Assembly: GCA_020137815.1 (NCBI GenBank)
Contig: CM035358.1
Location: 4,195,614-4,259,613 of the forward strand
Length of the DNA: 64,000 nucleotides
Source: Hormiphora californensis
Lineage: Eukaryota > Ctenophora > Tentaculata > Cydippida > Pleurobrachiidae
Direction: 5' to 3'
Shown: in pieces, positions 11,201-29,340 of the stretch
Layout of the letters: each line of letters opens with the position of its first letter
Numbering within the stretch: the first letter of the stretch is position 1
Position numbers and translations under genes: made by a program
Notes under the pieces: model-generated
The model's database searches: none
Told to the model about the DNA's origin: nothing
The model's input: the letters and a program-made list of their open reading frames with translations, nothing else

Positions 11201-14200
11201 TACTGATCAGTACAATGTACAATTTGAATGGTAATGTACATTGTACATTGTACATTTCAAATCATTAGGTAAAATTACATATGCGGCCTGGATGATCTTG
11301 CCTGTCATCACCCAACTAACTAACAGACTAATTACTCAATTAATCAACCAATTAAACCACCAGGTTCCACCTCTTGCACCGCCTGTTCTGCTGGAAGCAT
11401 CGCAGTAGGAACCGGAAACACCGCCTGCGAGAAATGCCCCGCTGGAAGCTTCATTGGAGTTGAAGGAGCCAGTTCGTGTGACATTTGCCCTGCCGGAACC
11501 GTCTCTCCTGTTGATGGTAAGTGTTTTTCAAACATCCCCTCTATATTTGATGATTCAAACGTCCCTCACACGCATAAAAAACAAAATCAAAGCTCAGAAC
11601 CTGCTTTCTATTTATAAAAGGGTAGTACCCCGACCCGCAATGGATCGCCATGATATAACACACTTTATCTGTTGTCTAGGAAGCACTGCATGTACTGACT
11701 GTGAGGCCGGATCCTTTGCCCCCGGAGAGGGTAACCTGAACTGCACAGTCTGTCCTGCTGGGTCATTCTCGGGATCTGCTGCCTCTGACTCTTGTGACTT
11801 GTGTGCTCCTGGAACTATCACTGCCGCCCCTGGTAAGTTCTCCTGGGACCAAAAGGGGTTATCACAGCTTTAGTTGGAGATCAGGAGCTCCTCTTTCTCC
11901 CATTACCCCCCCCCCCCCTCCTCCAAGGAAGTACCGCCTGTTCTGACTGTGCCGCTGGTTCTTTTGCTGCTGGTGAGGGCAACACGGAGTGTTCCACCTG
12001 TCAAGCCGGAACCATCTCTGCCTCCGCTGCTTCGGACAGTTGTGATGCCTGTAAACCTGGAACTATCGCCGCTCTCGCAGGTATTATATATGTTGATATG
12101 AGAACCCCAGAAAATCCCAGAGATTCCTAGAGAACCCCTTTAAAATTAGGAGACTTCAATTCCGTAATCCGTATTCATCATGTCATCGCTTGATCATAGT
12201 CAAAATAAGAGAGAGGTCCTAAAATATTGCCCCAACCAGCCCCTTACATAATCTAACTCGACAGGAGCCACCGAGTGCACTGATTGTGACGCTGGATCCT
12301 ACGCTAACGGAGAGGGAAACACCGTGTGTAACTCCTGTCCTCGAGGAAGTTTCGCCCAATCCGCCGCCTCTGACTCGTGTAACAAGTGTAGCCCTGGAAC
12401 ATTCGCTGCTGAATCTGGTAAGTGGGGAGTCATGATGACGTCAGGGGTCGTAGCGTGACGTCATCGTGACGTCATCACGTTTTGTCACGCGCAAATACTC
12501 AGCCGCGCAATTGATGACTTGGTTTTAAAAAGTTGTGCGCGCGTCAAAATCCCAGCTCAGAAACTTTTTTCAAAAAACTCAGCCCACTTTTTTACAGGTT
12601 CAACAAGTTGCGATGACTGCCCTGCCGGTCAGTTCTCCTACGTTATCGGTGCCTACTCCTGTAACAACTGTAAGAAGGGAAGTTTCTCCGACAGCGAGGG
12701 TTCTACCAAGTGTACTGATTGCCCCGCTGGATCATATGCTCCCAAGGACGGTGCCGACTCTTGCTCCCTCTGCCGAGCCGGATGGGCCCAAGGACTGAAG
12801 GGACAGAGCAGCTGTTACGCTTGTCAACCCGGTCATTTCTCTCCCGCTGAAGGAAGCACTAAGTGCTCTACTTGCGCTGCTGGATCTTATACAAACCAGA
12901 AAGGTAGGAAAGAGCCAAGGACACTGGGAAATTGTTTGTTCAATTTTCCCATCTTTTCCCACACAACACTTGAGAGAAAGTCAAATTTCAATATCAAACA
13001 AACAAACTCTATCGAATTCAGGAAAATCTGAGTGCACACTTTGTGACGAGGGATGGTATCAGCCCTACACCAAGCAGAAGGAATGTCTCGTCTGTCGAGC
13101 AGGATCATCTCAAAGCAAAAAGGGTTCCACAAAATGTGAAACTTGTCCCAGAGGAACTTTCTCTGCTGTGAACGGTAAATTTGCACACCAATACCCTCAG
13201 AACTACAATCCAATAATATCACTTTTTTACAGAGATCAGAGATATGATCTCCTTAGCAGTTAGGTTAATTTTGTATCTTTATCTCTATATTCATACTGTA
13301 TTTAGTTTAAAACACCACCACCAGGAGCTGCTAACTGTACCAAATGTGCCGAGGGAAGCGCCCAATCCGCCACCGGTGCTCTCTCCTGTAATCTCTGCCC
13401 CGGTGGTAACTACGCAGCTGGTGAGGGAAATATCAACTGTAATAGGTGTAACGCTGGAACTTTCTCCGCTGAAGGTGAGTTAACGTAAAATCCAAACTAA
13501 AAAGGGCAACTTGAGTTAAAACTGTTTTTCGTAGAGGTGGACCTGTGTTATGTGACTCACAGCGCATTTTATTTCATAAAACTACAGAGCGAGTATGATC
13601 TCTTAACCTAAATACTGCGTTTATTTACTTCTATCCAAACACATATTAAGAGAAGTTATCACCCCCTTTCCCACAGGTGCTGGAGAGTGTAGTCAGTGCC
13701 CCGAGGGAACGTATAATACCCCCAGCAGCTCCCGAATGGACTGTTTCAAGTGCAAACCCGGTAGTTACGCAGGGGGAGAGGGAAATACCAAGTGTACTCC
13801 CTGTCCTATCGGTCATTCAACTGAGTTTTATGGTAAGGGTACATATGCACTTGATTACATGATGATATTTAGTCAATTCTTAGCTCCTTCGTTGTTTGGA
13901 TTATGTTCCCGTTCTTCAGCCAATTCTCCCCCTCCCCCTCCAGGATCCGCCAACATTCAGTCAATATTTTGTTCCTTCGGTGCTTCAGACTTATTTTCCC
14001 GTTATTTTAACAAACTTCCCCCTAACTATCAAGCTTTACTCCCCCCACTCAGTACCAATAGCTTTACTCCCCCCCCCCCCCCACAAAGTACCAATAGCTT
14101 TACTCCCTCCCCCACACAGTACCAATAGCTTTACTCCCCCCCCACTCAGTACCAATAGCTTTACCCCCCCCCCCCCCACTCAGTACCAATAGCTTTACTC

Positions 14201-14530
14201 CCCCCACTCAGTACCAATAGCTTTACCCCCCCCCCACTCAGTACCAATAGCTTTACTCCCCCCCCCCCCCCCCCACTCAGTACCAATATAGCTTTACTCC
14301 CTCCCCCTCCAGGATCCGCCAACTGTACAGCTTGTCCTGCTGGAGAACACATCGAGTTCACTGGCAGTACCACCTGCAAGAACTGCAAACCCGGATATGA
14401 GAACCCCCACGAGGGACAGGCCCTGTGTGTTGAGTGCACCCCTGGAACATTCGCACCTAACTCTTCCACCGTGGAGTGCAGCAAGTGTCCCACTGGTCAG
14501 TTCAGTGCTGATCCTGCCCAGGTGAGAGGA

Positions 14531-14605
<75 letters not shown>

Positions 14606-17600
14606 CCTCTAACTATCTCTCTCCCATTAGACAACCTGCGAAGTTTGCCCCGCTGGAAGCATCTCGGCTGTTGAGGGATCTGCCTCCTGTACCGACTGTA
14701 AGGGAGGAAGTATCGCCGTTGATGAGGGTAGGTGTTTCATAAATTGTCTTTAAAAAATTAGTTTGAATACTATAACTATTATATATGGGAAATAAAAACT
14801 ATTGGAAACAAAATCAATTTGAAAATATCTAACTTTGACCGTCTCTACCCCTTGTTGTTATAGGTTTGAGTGTCTGTACCGACTGTACCCCTGGATACTA
14901 CTCAGTTGACCGAGTTGAGTGTGTCCCCTGTTCCCCCGGATCTTATAACAACATCACCGGAGCTGAGTCATGTGATCTCTGTGATGTTGGGTTAGTTCTC
15001 TCCACATAGTGAATGCAACAATCTTACTTTTGTTCTCTTTTGTAATTTGTAACAATCTTACTTTCTCCCTCTACCATTTGTAACAATCTTACTTTCTCCC
15101 TCTACCATTTGTAACAATCTTACTTTCTCCCTCTACCATTTGTAACAATCTTACTTTCTCCCTCTACCATTTGTAACAATCTTACAATAAGCATACATTT
15201 ATCCCCCCTCCACTTCAGATTCGATGCCCCCAACAACGCTAGTTTGGTGTGTGATATCTGTGAACCGGGTAGTTTTGCTAACCATACCGGTACCCCCGAG
15301 TGTGTGCTGTGTAGTCCTGGTTTCGTGACCGATGAGGAGGGAGCCAGCTACTGTGAGGCTTGCCCCATGGGTTACGAACAGGTATTTAGTTGTTTCTTTC
15401 TTTCTTTCTTTGTTTCGTTGTTTCTTTCTTTGTTTGTTTCTTTGTTTGTTTCTTTGTTTCTTTCTTTGTTTCTTTCGTTGTTTGTTTGTTTGTTTGATCC
15501 TAAAACCCCAATCCAAACTAAACCCCCACCCAACCCCAACCCCTAATCCTAACCCCCCACTCACATCTCCCTCCTCAGCCTAAGAAGGGATCAACTGACT
15601 GTCTGGTGTGCCCCGCTGGAACCTACACCGATGCCATGGGTAGTGACACTTGCATGGAGTGCCCCCAGGGTACCTTCCAGGACGAAACAGGTAATAAATA
15701 GTTAATTTTCTAGGATTCCACGGGGAGAATTCAAATTTAAATTGAGTAAAGAGAGCTAGAAATCGGTTCTATTAGATTCACTGAATTGCTAAGGTGTAAG
15801 GATTTGATTCATATAACTAGGAATTTTAACGCTGATAGTTGGGTTCAAGACCACGTGTACTGCTAATTGATTTCCACCTAACTTCACAGGAAGCAACACT
15901 TGCAAGGCATGTCCCGATGGAAAGACCACCAAGGACCAAGGAACCAAGAGCCTTGACTCTTGCTACTGTAAGTACAGTCTCTTTCTCCCTTGTCTTTACT
16001 GCAATGTTGTGCACGCGGCGCCTTTTGCAGTCGCACTGGGCAGAGGACAGTTGCAGTCTTTTATATGAGACAGATTCTCCCCAATTCTCTCTAATATCTC
16101 TATCAATCAGGGGAGCAGTGCCCTATTGGATACCACCGTAACTCGGAGACTAACGACTGTGACGAGTGCCCCCATGGAACCTACACTGACACTGTCGAGT
16201 CTGCCACATGTACACCCTGTGCCCAGGTTAGTGTCCCCCCTCCTAGCTGAAAACACAATCAAGTATGCAGTTGATCTCTCCCCTAGCTTACAACTGGAGT
16301 CTGGATTACATCTTCTATTCCCTCTACCGCGGAACTGATAAATCCAGAACTTACTATTATTTTCTCTCCCACATAGGGTTACTTCAACCCCATTCGACGA
16401 CAGAGGAAGTGCCTACAGTGTCCCTCTAAGCACTGGACCAAGACTACTGGTGCCATCCAACAAACAGACTGTATTGGTGAGTTATAATTAGTAATAATTA
16501 GTAATAATTAGTAGTAATTAGTAATGATTAGTAATTAGAGTAATTAAAAGAGGTGCTCACACGTTAAATCTCCCTTAGCAACCCATTTCCATCTCACAAT
16601 GCACTCTCTAGCTTTCTACTTGGTACATCGAAAGTCCTCCTCTCTCCCTGACGGCTAACCCCAGCTCACTCTCAGGACCCATCCCCCTTTCTCTTCTTTC
16701 CCCTACCCTTAACCCCCTCTCAATTTCAGGACCCATCCTGGTGGCGTGTGATGAAGAGAACCTAACAGGAAACTGCCAGACATTCACAGATGTCTCAAAC
16801 AGGATCCCTATCCAAGTCAAATCTCTTGAGGTGAGCGCTTGGGTTGAAATTTGTTGTGCTCTAAGCCTCCTTTACATTTGTATATAAAGGAGGGTTAGAA
16901 CATAACATATAGGATTTCTACTACAAACTGATTGCTTAGCAGCTCTTGAGGTGAGAGTTTGGGTTGTAATTTGATCGAGAAGTAAGTTACGAAGTCACCC
17001 CTATTACACTGTACAGGGGGGGTGACACGTAACACTTTGTAACACTTTGTAACATGTGCAGAAAACTTTTTGTGCACGTTACATGTTACAAAGTGTTACA
17101 AAGTGTTACAAAGTGTTACAAAGTGTTACAAAGTGTTACAAAGTGTTACAAAATGTTACAAAGTGTTACAAAATGTTACAAAATGGGCATTTTTTGCAAC
17201 ATTTTGCAACATTTTGTAACACTTTGTAACACTTTGTAACACTTTGTAACGCTTGTAACACTTTGTAACATGTGCAGAAAATATTTTGTGCACGTTACAT
17301 GTTACAAAGTGTTACAAAGTGTTACGTGTCACCCCCCCCCCTGTACATCTCGTGGGCAATTTCATTACCAAATCAAGGAGCAGTTTAGTATTTCTTTGAC
17401 TGCCAAACAGTAAATTGTAAACAATAAACATTAAACATTTTAATTCACAATTCTAACCCAAATACAGGTGAAAGCAGGACAGTTCAAGCTTTACACTAGT
17501 ATCAGTTTCCAAGGGAGCAGTGTCACACTAAAATATCCTTTCAAGTCGGACAAGATTTCTAGTACCGATCCCCTAAAGGTTGCTCCCCGATCTCTCGTTT

Positions 17601-19028
17601 CTGACAGTAAGTCACTTCAAAAATGCTACTTTTCCAATATTTAGTTGCCTGTAGCACGGGAATGATCCAAAAAAAGAAACAAAGTTGCCTGTAATTATTA
17701 CAATACGATGAAACGATTCCTAATTCCACTCACCCCCCCCCCCCCACCCAATTTCCAACTATTTACTAATTAGTACTGCAGTCTTCACTCCCCCCCCCCC
17801 CCATAAAATGCCAGCTTCCTGCTTCTCCACTCCCCCTCCCCCTATAACTACTCCCCCCTCCACAGTTGATGATTCATTCTGTTACGAGAACCGAGGCCAA
17901 GAATACGTACCCTCCCGATTCTACAACGTCACAGCCAGTGGTGCTGCCTGTAAAAACTGGAAAGAGACCAAGTTTGCCAAGTTCGGTGACCACAGCTACT
18001 GCGGTAACCCTGACGAGAAGACAAAGGTTGAGCCGTGGTGTTTCACTCACGATCCTGAGAAACCCTGGGAGTACTGCAGTGTGCCCAAGTGCGGTAAGTA
18101 GGGGGAACCCTGGGAGTACTGCAGTGTGCCCAAGTGCGGTAAGTAGGGGGAACCCTGGGAGTACTGTAGTGTGCCCAAGTGCGGTAAGTAGGGGGAACAT
18201 GGCGTTTAGGTAATCTCCGGTTAGAGATTGGGGGGTTTTTTCCACCTCCAGGCTGGGGTATAACACAGGGTCGTAGTAAGGAGATACATAGGGATAGGGA
18301 GATACAGGGCGAGATGGAATTTCGGGAAATCTAAAATATATATTTCAAGATCCCTAGCTCCTTTTCATTTTTATTCATTTTTTTATTTATTATTCAGTAT
18401 GGGACTTTGAGTGTTACACTGGAAATGGATACGAGTACAGGGGGACTATCGCACGAACAGAGAACGGGTACAATTGCCAGAACTGGCTGTCTGACTTCCC
18501 TCATCCTCATGTAAGTGTACTATACAGTAGTGTTAGAAGTAAGTAATCTGTACTTTCCCTCTCTATAGTTATCTGTAACAATCTTACTTTCTCTCTCTTT
18601 AATAAAAGTAACTATCTCACTTTCTCTCTCTATAATACCTGTAACGATCTCTCTTTTCAGGGCTACCATCATGGTCCTGGCATTGGAGACCACAACTACG
18701 GGCGAAACCCCGCTAACAACGAGAAAGCACCCTGGTGCTTCACTACCAACCTTTTCAAACGATGGGACTACATTGCCCCTCCCAAATGTGGTAAGTAGAG
18801 AGAGATGGGACTACATTGCCCCTCCCAAATGTGGTAAGTACTGTTGAGCCCCCTTCCCCTTCTCCAAGGATTTTGCTGTGTTATAGAGAACAATCAAGGC
18901 ACTGAAGAGTTTAAAATAACGAACCCGAACCCAATTTAAACCAATTTTACCCAATTGCTTGTAGTGTTTTTAACCTAAAATCCCCACGTATTCCAGATCG
19001 AAAGAAGCACCCCTTCTACCGAGCCTAA
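8262..19028 (+). CDS. Secreted ephrin-receptor-like repeat / beta-gamma-crystallin / double-kringle protein
   Basis: I place 31 exons: 8262-8300, 8565-8637, 8985-9197, 9414-9526, 9714-9812, 9982-10268, 10422-10563, 10736-10895, 11046-11195, 11364-11516, 11680-11832, 11928-12080, 12265-12417, 12598-12903, 13022-13174, 13325-13474, 13677-13832, 14313-14521, 14631-14727, 14864-14990, 15219-15381, 15579-15690, 15890-15967, 16111-16226, 16377-16476, 16730-16830, 17468-17606, 17866-18093, 18398-18510, 18661-18790, 18997-19028. They sum to 4398 nt, an open frame of 1465 residues. The protein has a signal peptide ([13 protein letters not shown]). Dozens of CxxC...G repeats of the GCC2/GCC3 (ephrin-receptor-like) type follow, for example [20 protein letters not shown]. 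Next is a segment like one beta/gamma-crystallin motif pair ([12 protein letters not shown]... [10 protein letters not shown]...FQG). Two kringles end it, the first with [17 protein letters not shown] and the second with [15 protein letters not shown], before a short basic tail. There is no membrane anchor. It is probably a disulphide-rich extracellular matrix or adhesive protein; the role is inference. Confidence 0.88.
8414..8501. repeat. Near-perfect hairpin in first intron
   Basis: Two arms of about 42 bp meet at TATGGGGCCATA. The left arm begins GACCCCATAGCAGGG and the right arm ends CCCTGCTATGGGGTC. It looks like a tiny palindromic insertion, and no coding potential is seen. Confidence 0.8.
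10569..10611 (+). repeat. Two copies of TGCTCCTTCATAAA just inside intron 7
   Basis: Copies at 10569 and 10598, starting 6 nt after the exon end at 10563. The same 14-mer occurs in clusters at 38481, 54530 and 59790. Confidence 0.75.
12435..12476 (+). promoter_or_regulatory. Cluster of TGACGTCA (CRE-like) octamers in intron
   Basis: Three TGACGTCA octamers lie within about 42 bp of the intron between 12417 and 12598. The octamer is the classic CREB/ATF site. Its use as an enhancer here is only a guess. Confidence 0.35.
14035..14300 (+). repeat. Intronic minisatellite with poly-C tracts
   Basis: About eight copies of ACTCAGTACCAATAGCTTTA, each followed by a C-tract of variable length, lie just before the exon at 14313. 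A near-copy of that exon's acceptor and start (CTCCAGGATCCGCCAAC) sits upstream at about 13937-13954. Confidence 0.85.
14532..14603 (+). repeat. (CT)n microsatellite
   Basis: A nearly pure CT array fills the intron between the exons ending at 14521 and starting at 14631, and forms part of the polypyrimidine tract. Confidence 0.9.
15051..15190 (+). repeat. 31-bp tandem repeat in intron
   Basis: Four to five units of about 31 bp (TGTAACAATCTTACTTTCTC plus CCTCTACCATT) sit before the exon at 15219. Related units recur in the intron at about 18565-18650. Confidence 0.85.
17010..17347. mobile_element. Foldback element with (TTACAAAGTG)n arms, in intron
   Basis: The ends are TGTACAGGGGGGGTGACACG and the complementary GTGTCACC...CCTGTACA. 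Inside, each arm carries tandem 10-bp units (AACACTTTGT or its complement) around a short spacer near 17183. GTGCAGAAAA and TTTTGTGCAC motifs occur in both arms. It lies in the intron 16831-17467 of the ELR/kringle gene and has no coding capacity. Confidence 0.75.
18061..18195 (+). repeat. Kringle-1 exon end and splice donor present three times
   Basis: A 45-bp unit (AACCCTGGGAGTACTGCAGT, then GTGCCCAAGTGCGGTAAGTA and GGGGG) occurs at 18061, 18106 and 18151. Each copy includes the last kringle codons and a GTAAGT donor. I use the first donor (exon end 18093), which keeps the frame. Reading past any donor meets TAG at once. Confidence 0.9.
18761..18846 (+). repeat. Kringle-2 exon end and splice donor present twice
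   Basis: A 43-bp unit (GATGGGACTACATTGCCCCT plus CCCAAATGTGGTAAGTA) is present at 18761 and 18804. The first donor follows 18790. Confidence 0.9.
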
Positions 19029-19096
19029 AGAGAGAGAAGAGAACATGATTAAATACACGATCAAACGGAACAACACAACACGAAACTTGGACAGTG

Positions 19097-19102
19097 AATA
19101 AA
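19097..19102 (+). promoter_or_regulatory. Poly(A) signal AATAAA of the ELR/kringle gene
   Basis: AATAAA starts 69 nt after the stop codon at 19026-19028. Confidence 0.5.
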
Positions 19103-20281
19103 GGATATCGGACATTACTAACTGAATGAAATATTATTAAACAAGACAAGTCACAAGTGGTTATTTTGTACATTATTTTAATTTATTACAATTCTCTGGT
19201 TCATAATATAACGAGTTTTTAATTTTCTTCCAATCCCCTTTAAAGTCACACATCCCTAACTTTCCTTGATCAATTCAATTGAATCGCCTTCAAAGCCACA
19301 AAGTTCCCTAATAAATCATATCTTCCCTGTCTTTCAAAAGTCTGCCAATTTCCATCGATGATACTTTTGCCATACTGTGTGGCTGTATCGGCCACAGTTA
19401 GTTCGGGCAGTATTTTTTGAGATACCATGATACATTTAAAGGTTGACAAGATACCTAAAACTTTTCGTATATCGTCTTATTTTGATTTATCATTAATTTT
19501 CAGCATTTTTTCAGAATTTTTTGTCGGCTAGAAATATGTGCAAAATAGGGGGTCTACTGACAAATGAGTGTGCCTTTTTTAAAATTGATACTGGAATATC
19601 TCCGGTTCCTGATGAGATACAGAAACCGTTTTGGTAGCGTTGGAAAGGTCTTATTAAGGCCAATCCAACGCAACCAAGATCAAGTAGCTATCTTTTGAGG
19701 AACCGGAAACGTGAATTTCAATTTGCGAGACGCAGTGAGTGTGCCCAGTAAAACCAGTGCTGACAATATCGGTAGACCCCCTATTTCGAATTTTTTTCTA
19801 GCCGACAAAAAATTCTGAAAAAATGCTGAAAATTAATGATAAATCAAAATAAGACGATATAAGAAAAGTTTTAGGTATCTTGTCAACCTTTAAAATAGCG
19901 TACCTGGCTAGTGGGATGAAGGAATGGTGGTTCGGTATGTCTGAATTAGACAAGGGTCATACTGGCTTCATCATCAGTACATGCTTGCCTAGCTCTACCC
20001 CCTTTTTGCGAGCTCCGGAGGGTTAGCACATCACAAGTACAGGCATCATCGCTGCTCATCATTGCCTAGCTAGACCCTGTTTCGTGCGCCCCACCCGCGA
20101 AAATGTAAAGGGATGGTTAGAAGTTAGAACATAACAAGCTCATCCATTGGATCTCCGATCTTGGAAATCTAAACATTTGTTCACTTCACCAATTGGCCAA
20201 GTCTGTCACTCAATGCCTCACCATATTTCACCTTATTTTGTACCCCTATAATTACTATTAATCACTTTTCGTCCCCTCTAG
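19103..20281. other. Intergenic with one MITE
   Basis: Contains the 450-bp TTAA-flanked element. At 19985-20100 there are two diverged copies of a CCTAGCTCTACCCC...GCGAG motif, also seen near 38765. An acceptor-like CCCCTCTAG ends 5 nt before the next start codon. Confidence 0.4.
19440..19889. mobile_element. 450-bp TTAA-flanked MITE (piggyBac-like), copy A
   Basis: Arms of about 95 bp begin AGGTTGACAAGATACCTAAA and end with the complement GGTATCTTGTCAACCT. TTAA flanks both ends (19436-19439 and 19890-19893), which is the piggyBac target. A second 450-bp copy with its interior reversed is at 23229-23678. No transposase is present. Confidence 0.85.
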
Positions 20282-20286
20282 AAATT

Positions 20287-21567
20287 ATGTCCAAGAAAAC
20301 CCTAATAACGAAAGTTATCAAGACAGGGCCCTCCTCATCCCTTCTCTTAACCCCCAAACAGAAAACTGGGGGAGTTTGGACAACCAAACAACACCTTTGC
20401 AACGCCGGAGCCCTAGCTAAGAAATATCTTGAAACCCCCCGTGTCCACCCCCGGTTGGTGTATGACAAAACCCGTGATCTTCAAATCGTGAAACCATATA
20501 ACATGACAATTAGCACGCGGTTATCATCAAAAACGGTCAAGTTAACTGCTAAACAGTGGCTAGAGTTAACATCACGTGACCCGATACCACGGTGTCTGAG
20601 ATCCCAACATCTAACATCGCTTATCGAGGGTGGGGTCATGAAGGTCGATGGCAAGATAATCCCTCCGGGTATGTTGCTAAAAGGCCGAGATCAAGTCACC
20701 CGAACCCACCACCGTCATGAGAGAGTTGTTCCGGTGGTAAGCGTGGATGGTATCATACCAGAACCAGTAATTCCAACATTATGGAGTGTGGATAAACCTG
20801 CTGGTCTACCTGCACTAATGGATCTGAGGACCCATTACTACAACTCCCTCCCCTTTATGTTACACTCCTTCAAACTCCTCCCAGCAGCAACACCAATTGT
20901 GGTCAACAACCTGGGGTTAGCGTCCGGAATTGTGTTGCTAGGCAGCAACCATAAGGTAGTGACACGGTTTAGAAGGGTGATTTTGAGTGGGGGAGTGCAG
21001 TTTGAGTACCTGGCACGGGTTCACGGTCACATGGAAAAGGGTGGGGATGATGTAGAGATATTGGAGCGAGGTGTGGGGAGTACTTTAGTGAGAGTTGTAA
21101 CGAGGAATCTAAATATTGAACATGTTACACATTCCCTTTTCTCTCGGGGACACCCTGTACTCAACGACTGGGAAAACCTAAAAAACCACCCAAGGGCGTA
21201 CATCACTAAATCTCTGACGCTGGATTTTGCGGATCGGCCAATTGATGGTCTGTTTAGCGGAAAGAGAAAGAAGCTAGTTGACAGTAAAGTTGCCACCTGT
21301 TCGGTTATGGAAGACCCGCTTTCAAAAACGAAGGAACTATACGTTATTGAGCCACAACATCTCAAACTAACAGGAGAACTGAGCGAGTATTACAACAGTT
21401 ATACTAAAACTGTCCGGGGATCACATGTTAAAAGTACAAACTGTGCAGAGTGTAATGTTATGAGATTACCACTACCAGTTCCACTTCTATCGCCCAATAT
21501 TCACCTTCAGTCCGTAGTGGCGGATGGGATTTGTGTTATTAGCAGGGAGACGCCCTCCTGGGCTTAG
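20287..21567 (+). CDS. RPUSD2-like RluA-family pseudouridine synthase with degenerate active site
   Basis: A single exon of 426 residues follows the RPUSD2/Rib2 plan. It has an N-terminal VKPY...TVK...W segment, an S4-like region (IEGGVMKVDGKIIPPGMLL), the family block THHRHE, then VDKPAGLP and the RluA core. A C-terminal CAEC...PVP segment is also seen in RPUSD2-type proteins. The family's active-site motif HRLDxxTSG is replaced by VNNLGLASG (about residues 206-214), so no Asp is available to attack uracil. The rest of the frame is open and well conserved, which argues against a decaying pseudogene. It may be a non-catalytic RNA-binding paralogue. An acceptor-like TCTAG ends at 20281, 5 nt upstream of the ATG. 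Confidence 0.8.
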   Translation: MSKKTLITKVIKTGPSSSLLLTPKQKTGGVWTTKQHLCNAGALAKKYLETPRVHPRLVYDKTRDLQIVKPYNMTISTRLSSKTVKLTAKQWLELTSRDPIPRCLRSQHLTSLIEGGVMKVDGKIIPPGMLLKGRDQVTRTHHRHERVVPVVSVDGIIPEPVIPTLWSVDKPAGLPALMDLRTHYYNSLPFMLHSFKLLPAATPIVVNNLGLASGIVLLGSNHKVVTRFRRVILSGGVQFEYLARVHGHMEKGGDDVEILERGVGSTLVRVVTRNLNIEHVTHSLFSRGHPVLNDWENLKNHPRAYITKSLTLDFADRPIDGLFSGKRKKLVDSKVATCSVMEDPLSKTKELYVIEPQHLKLTGELSEYYNSYTKTVRGSHVKSTNCAECNVMRLPLPVPLLSPNIHLQSVVADGICVISRETPSWA

Positions 21568-22222
21568 ATTTGAGTGGAGTTTCTTTTTTTCAATATTAAT
21601 GTGTTCTTTTTTTACTAAAAACTGTAAAATGATGCTTTTTGATTTTGAACCGTCTTCAATACATACCGATAAATGTTCGGTGACGCGCAGGGTCTCGGTT
21701 GTGTAAAAAGCAGTGTTTCAGCATCGGATAGGTGCGCAACACAAAATCAGGCTGAGTTTGAATGAGTGCTGACAAGCGCGAGAATCAAGAGAGGCACTAA
21801 AGCTGAAAAAGCGATCGAGTCTGAAACAACTGTGCTGGTCGAGACTATTCATTAGGTGATCGAAGATGCCGTTCACATTGTACGGTCAAGTTTGTCATTA
21901 TTGGCAAAGTTGATGAGTAGTAAAAGTTCAAAACGCAGCAAGTTAACGATTGGTCAACAAAATAAAAACTAATAAACAAACATTAAACACACGGCAAACA
22001 AATTGTCAATATATCTTTATACAGTCTTTCTTCACATGTCAGGGTGGCATACTTTAAACCAACTTTTATCAAATTCACAAATCTTCTTCGTCGAGGCAAT
22101 CTCAAATTCATTTATCACTCATATCAAATGCGCCTGAAAAATAGTGAAATATTAGTTAATAGCTAAAGTAATAAGAAAACCAATGCCCAAGAGCTAGCAT
22201 TTAAAAAGTCTTCTCCTCACCA
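21568..22222. other. Intergenic between convergent genes
   Basis: Lies between the 3' ends of the RPUSD2-like gene (+) and the FNBP4 homologue (-). It is AT-rich, with no gene or repeat recognised. Confidence 0.4.
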
Positions 22223-29174
<6,952 letters not shown>

Positions 29175-29340
29175 GACATTTACATTCCTTAATTGGAATA
29201 GAGAGATAGATTAGAGATCTATATGAATGGATTAGAGATTGGTATAATCTGAGATTGGTTTTGACAATCATGGGGGTCAGAACGCAGTAAACTTTGGCTG
29301 GAAATAAATAAAATGTATTAAAACACACAACAGAGTAGAT

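Noticed and set aside
15380-15500. TTTC/TTTG-rich tract as a CRISPR-like array
   Set aside because: Irregular simple repeat in an animal intron; no spacers of constant length.
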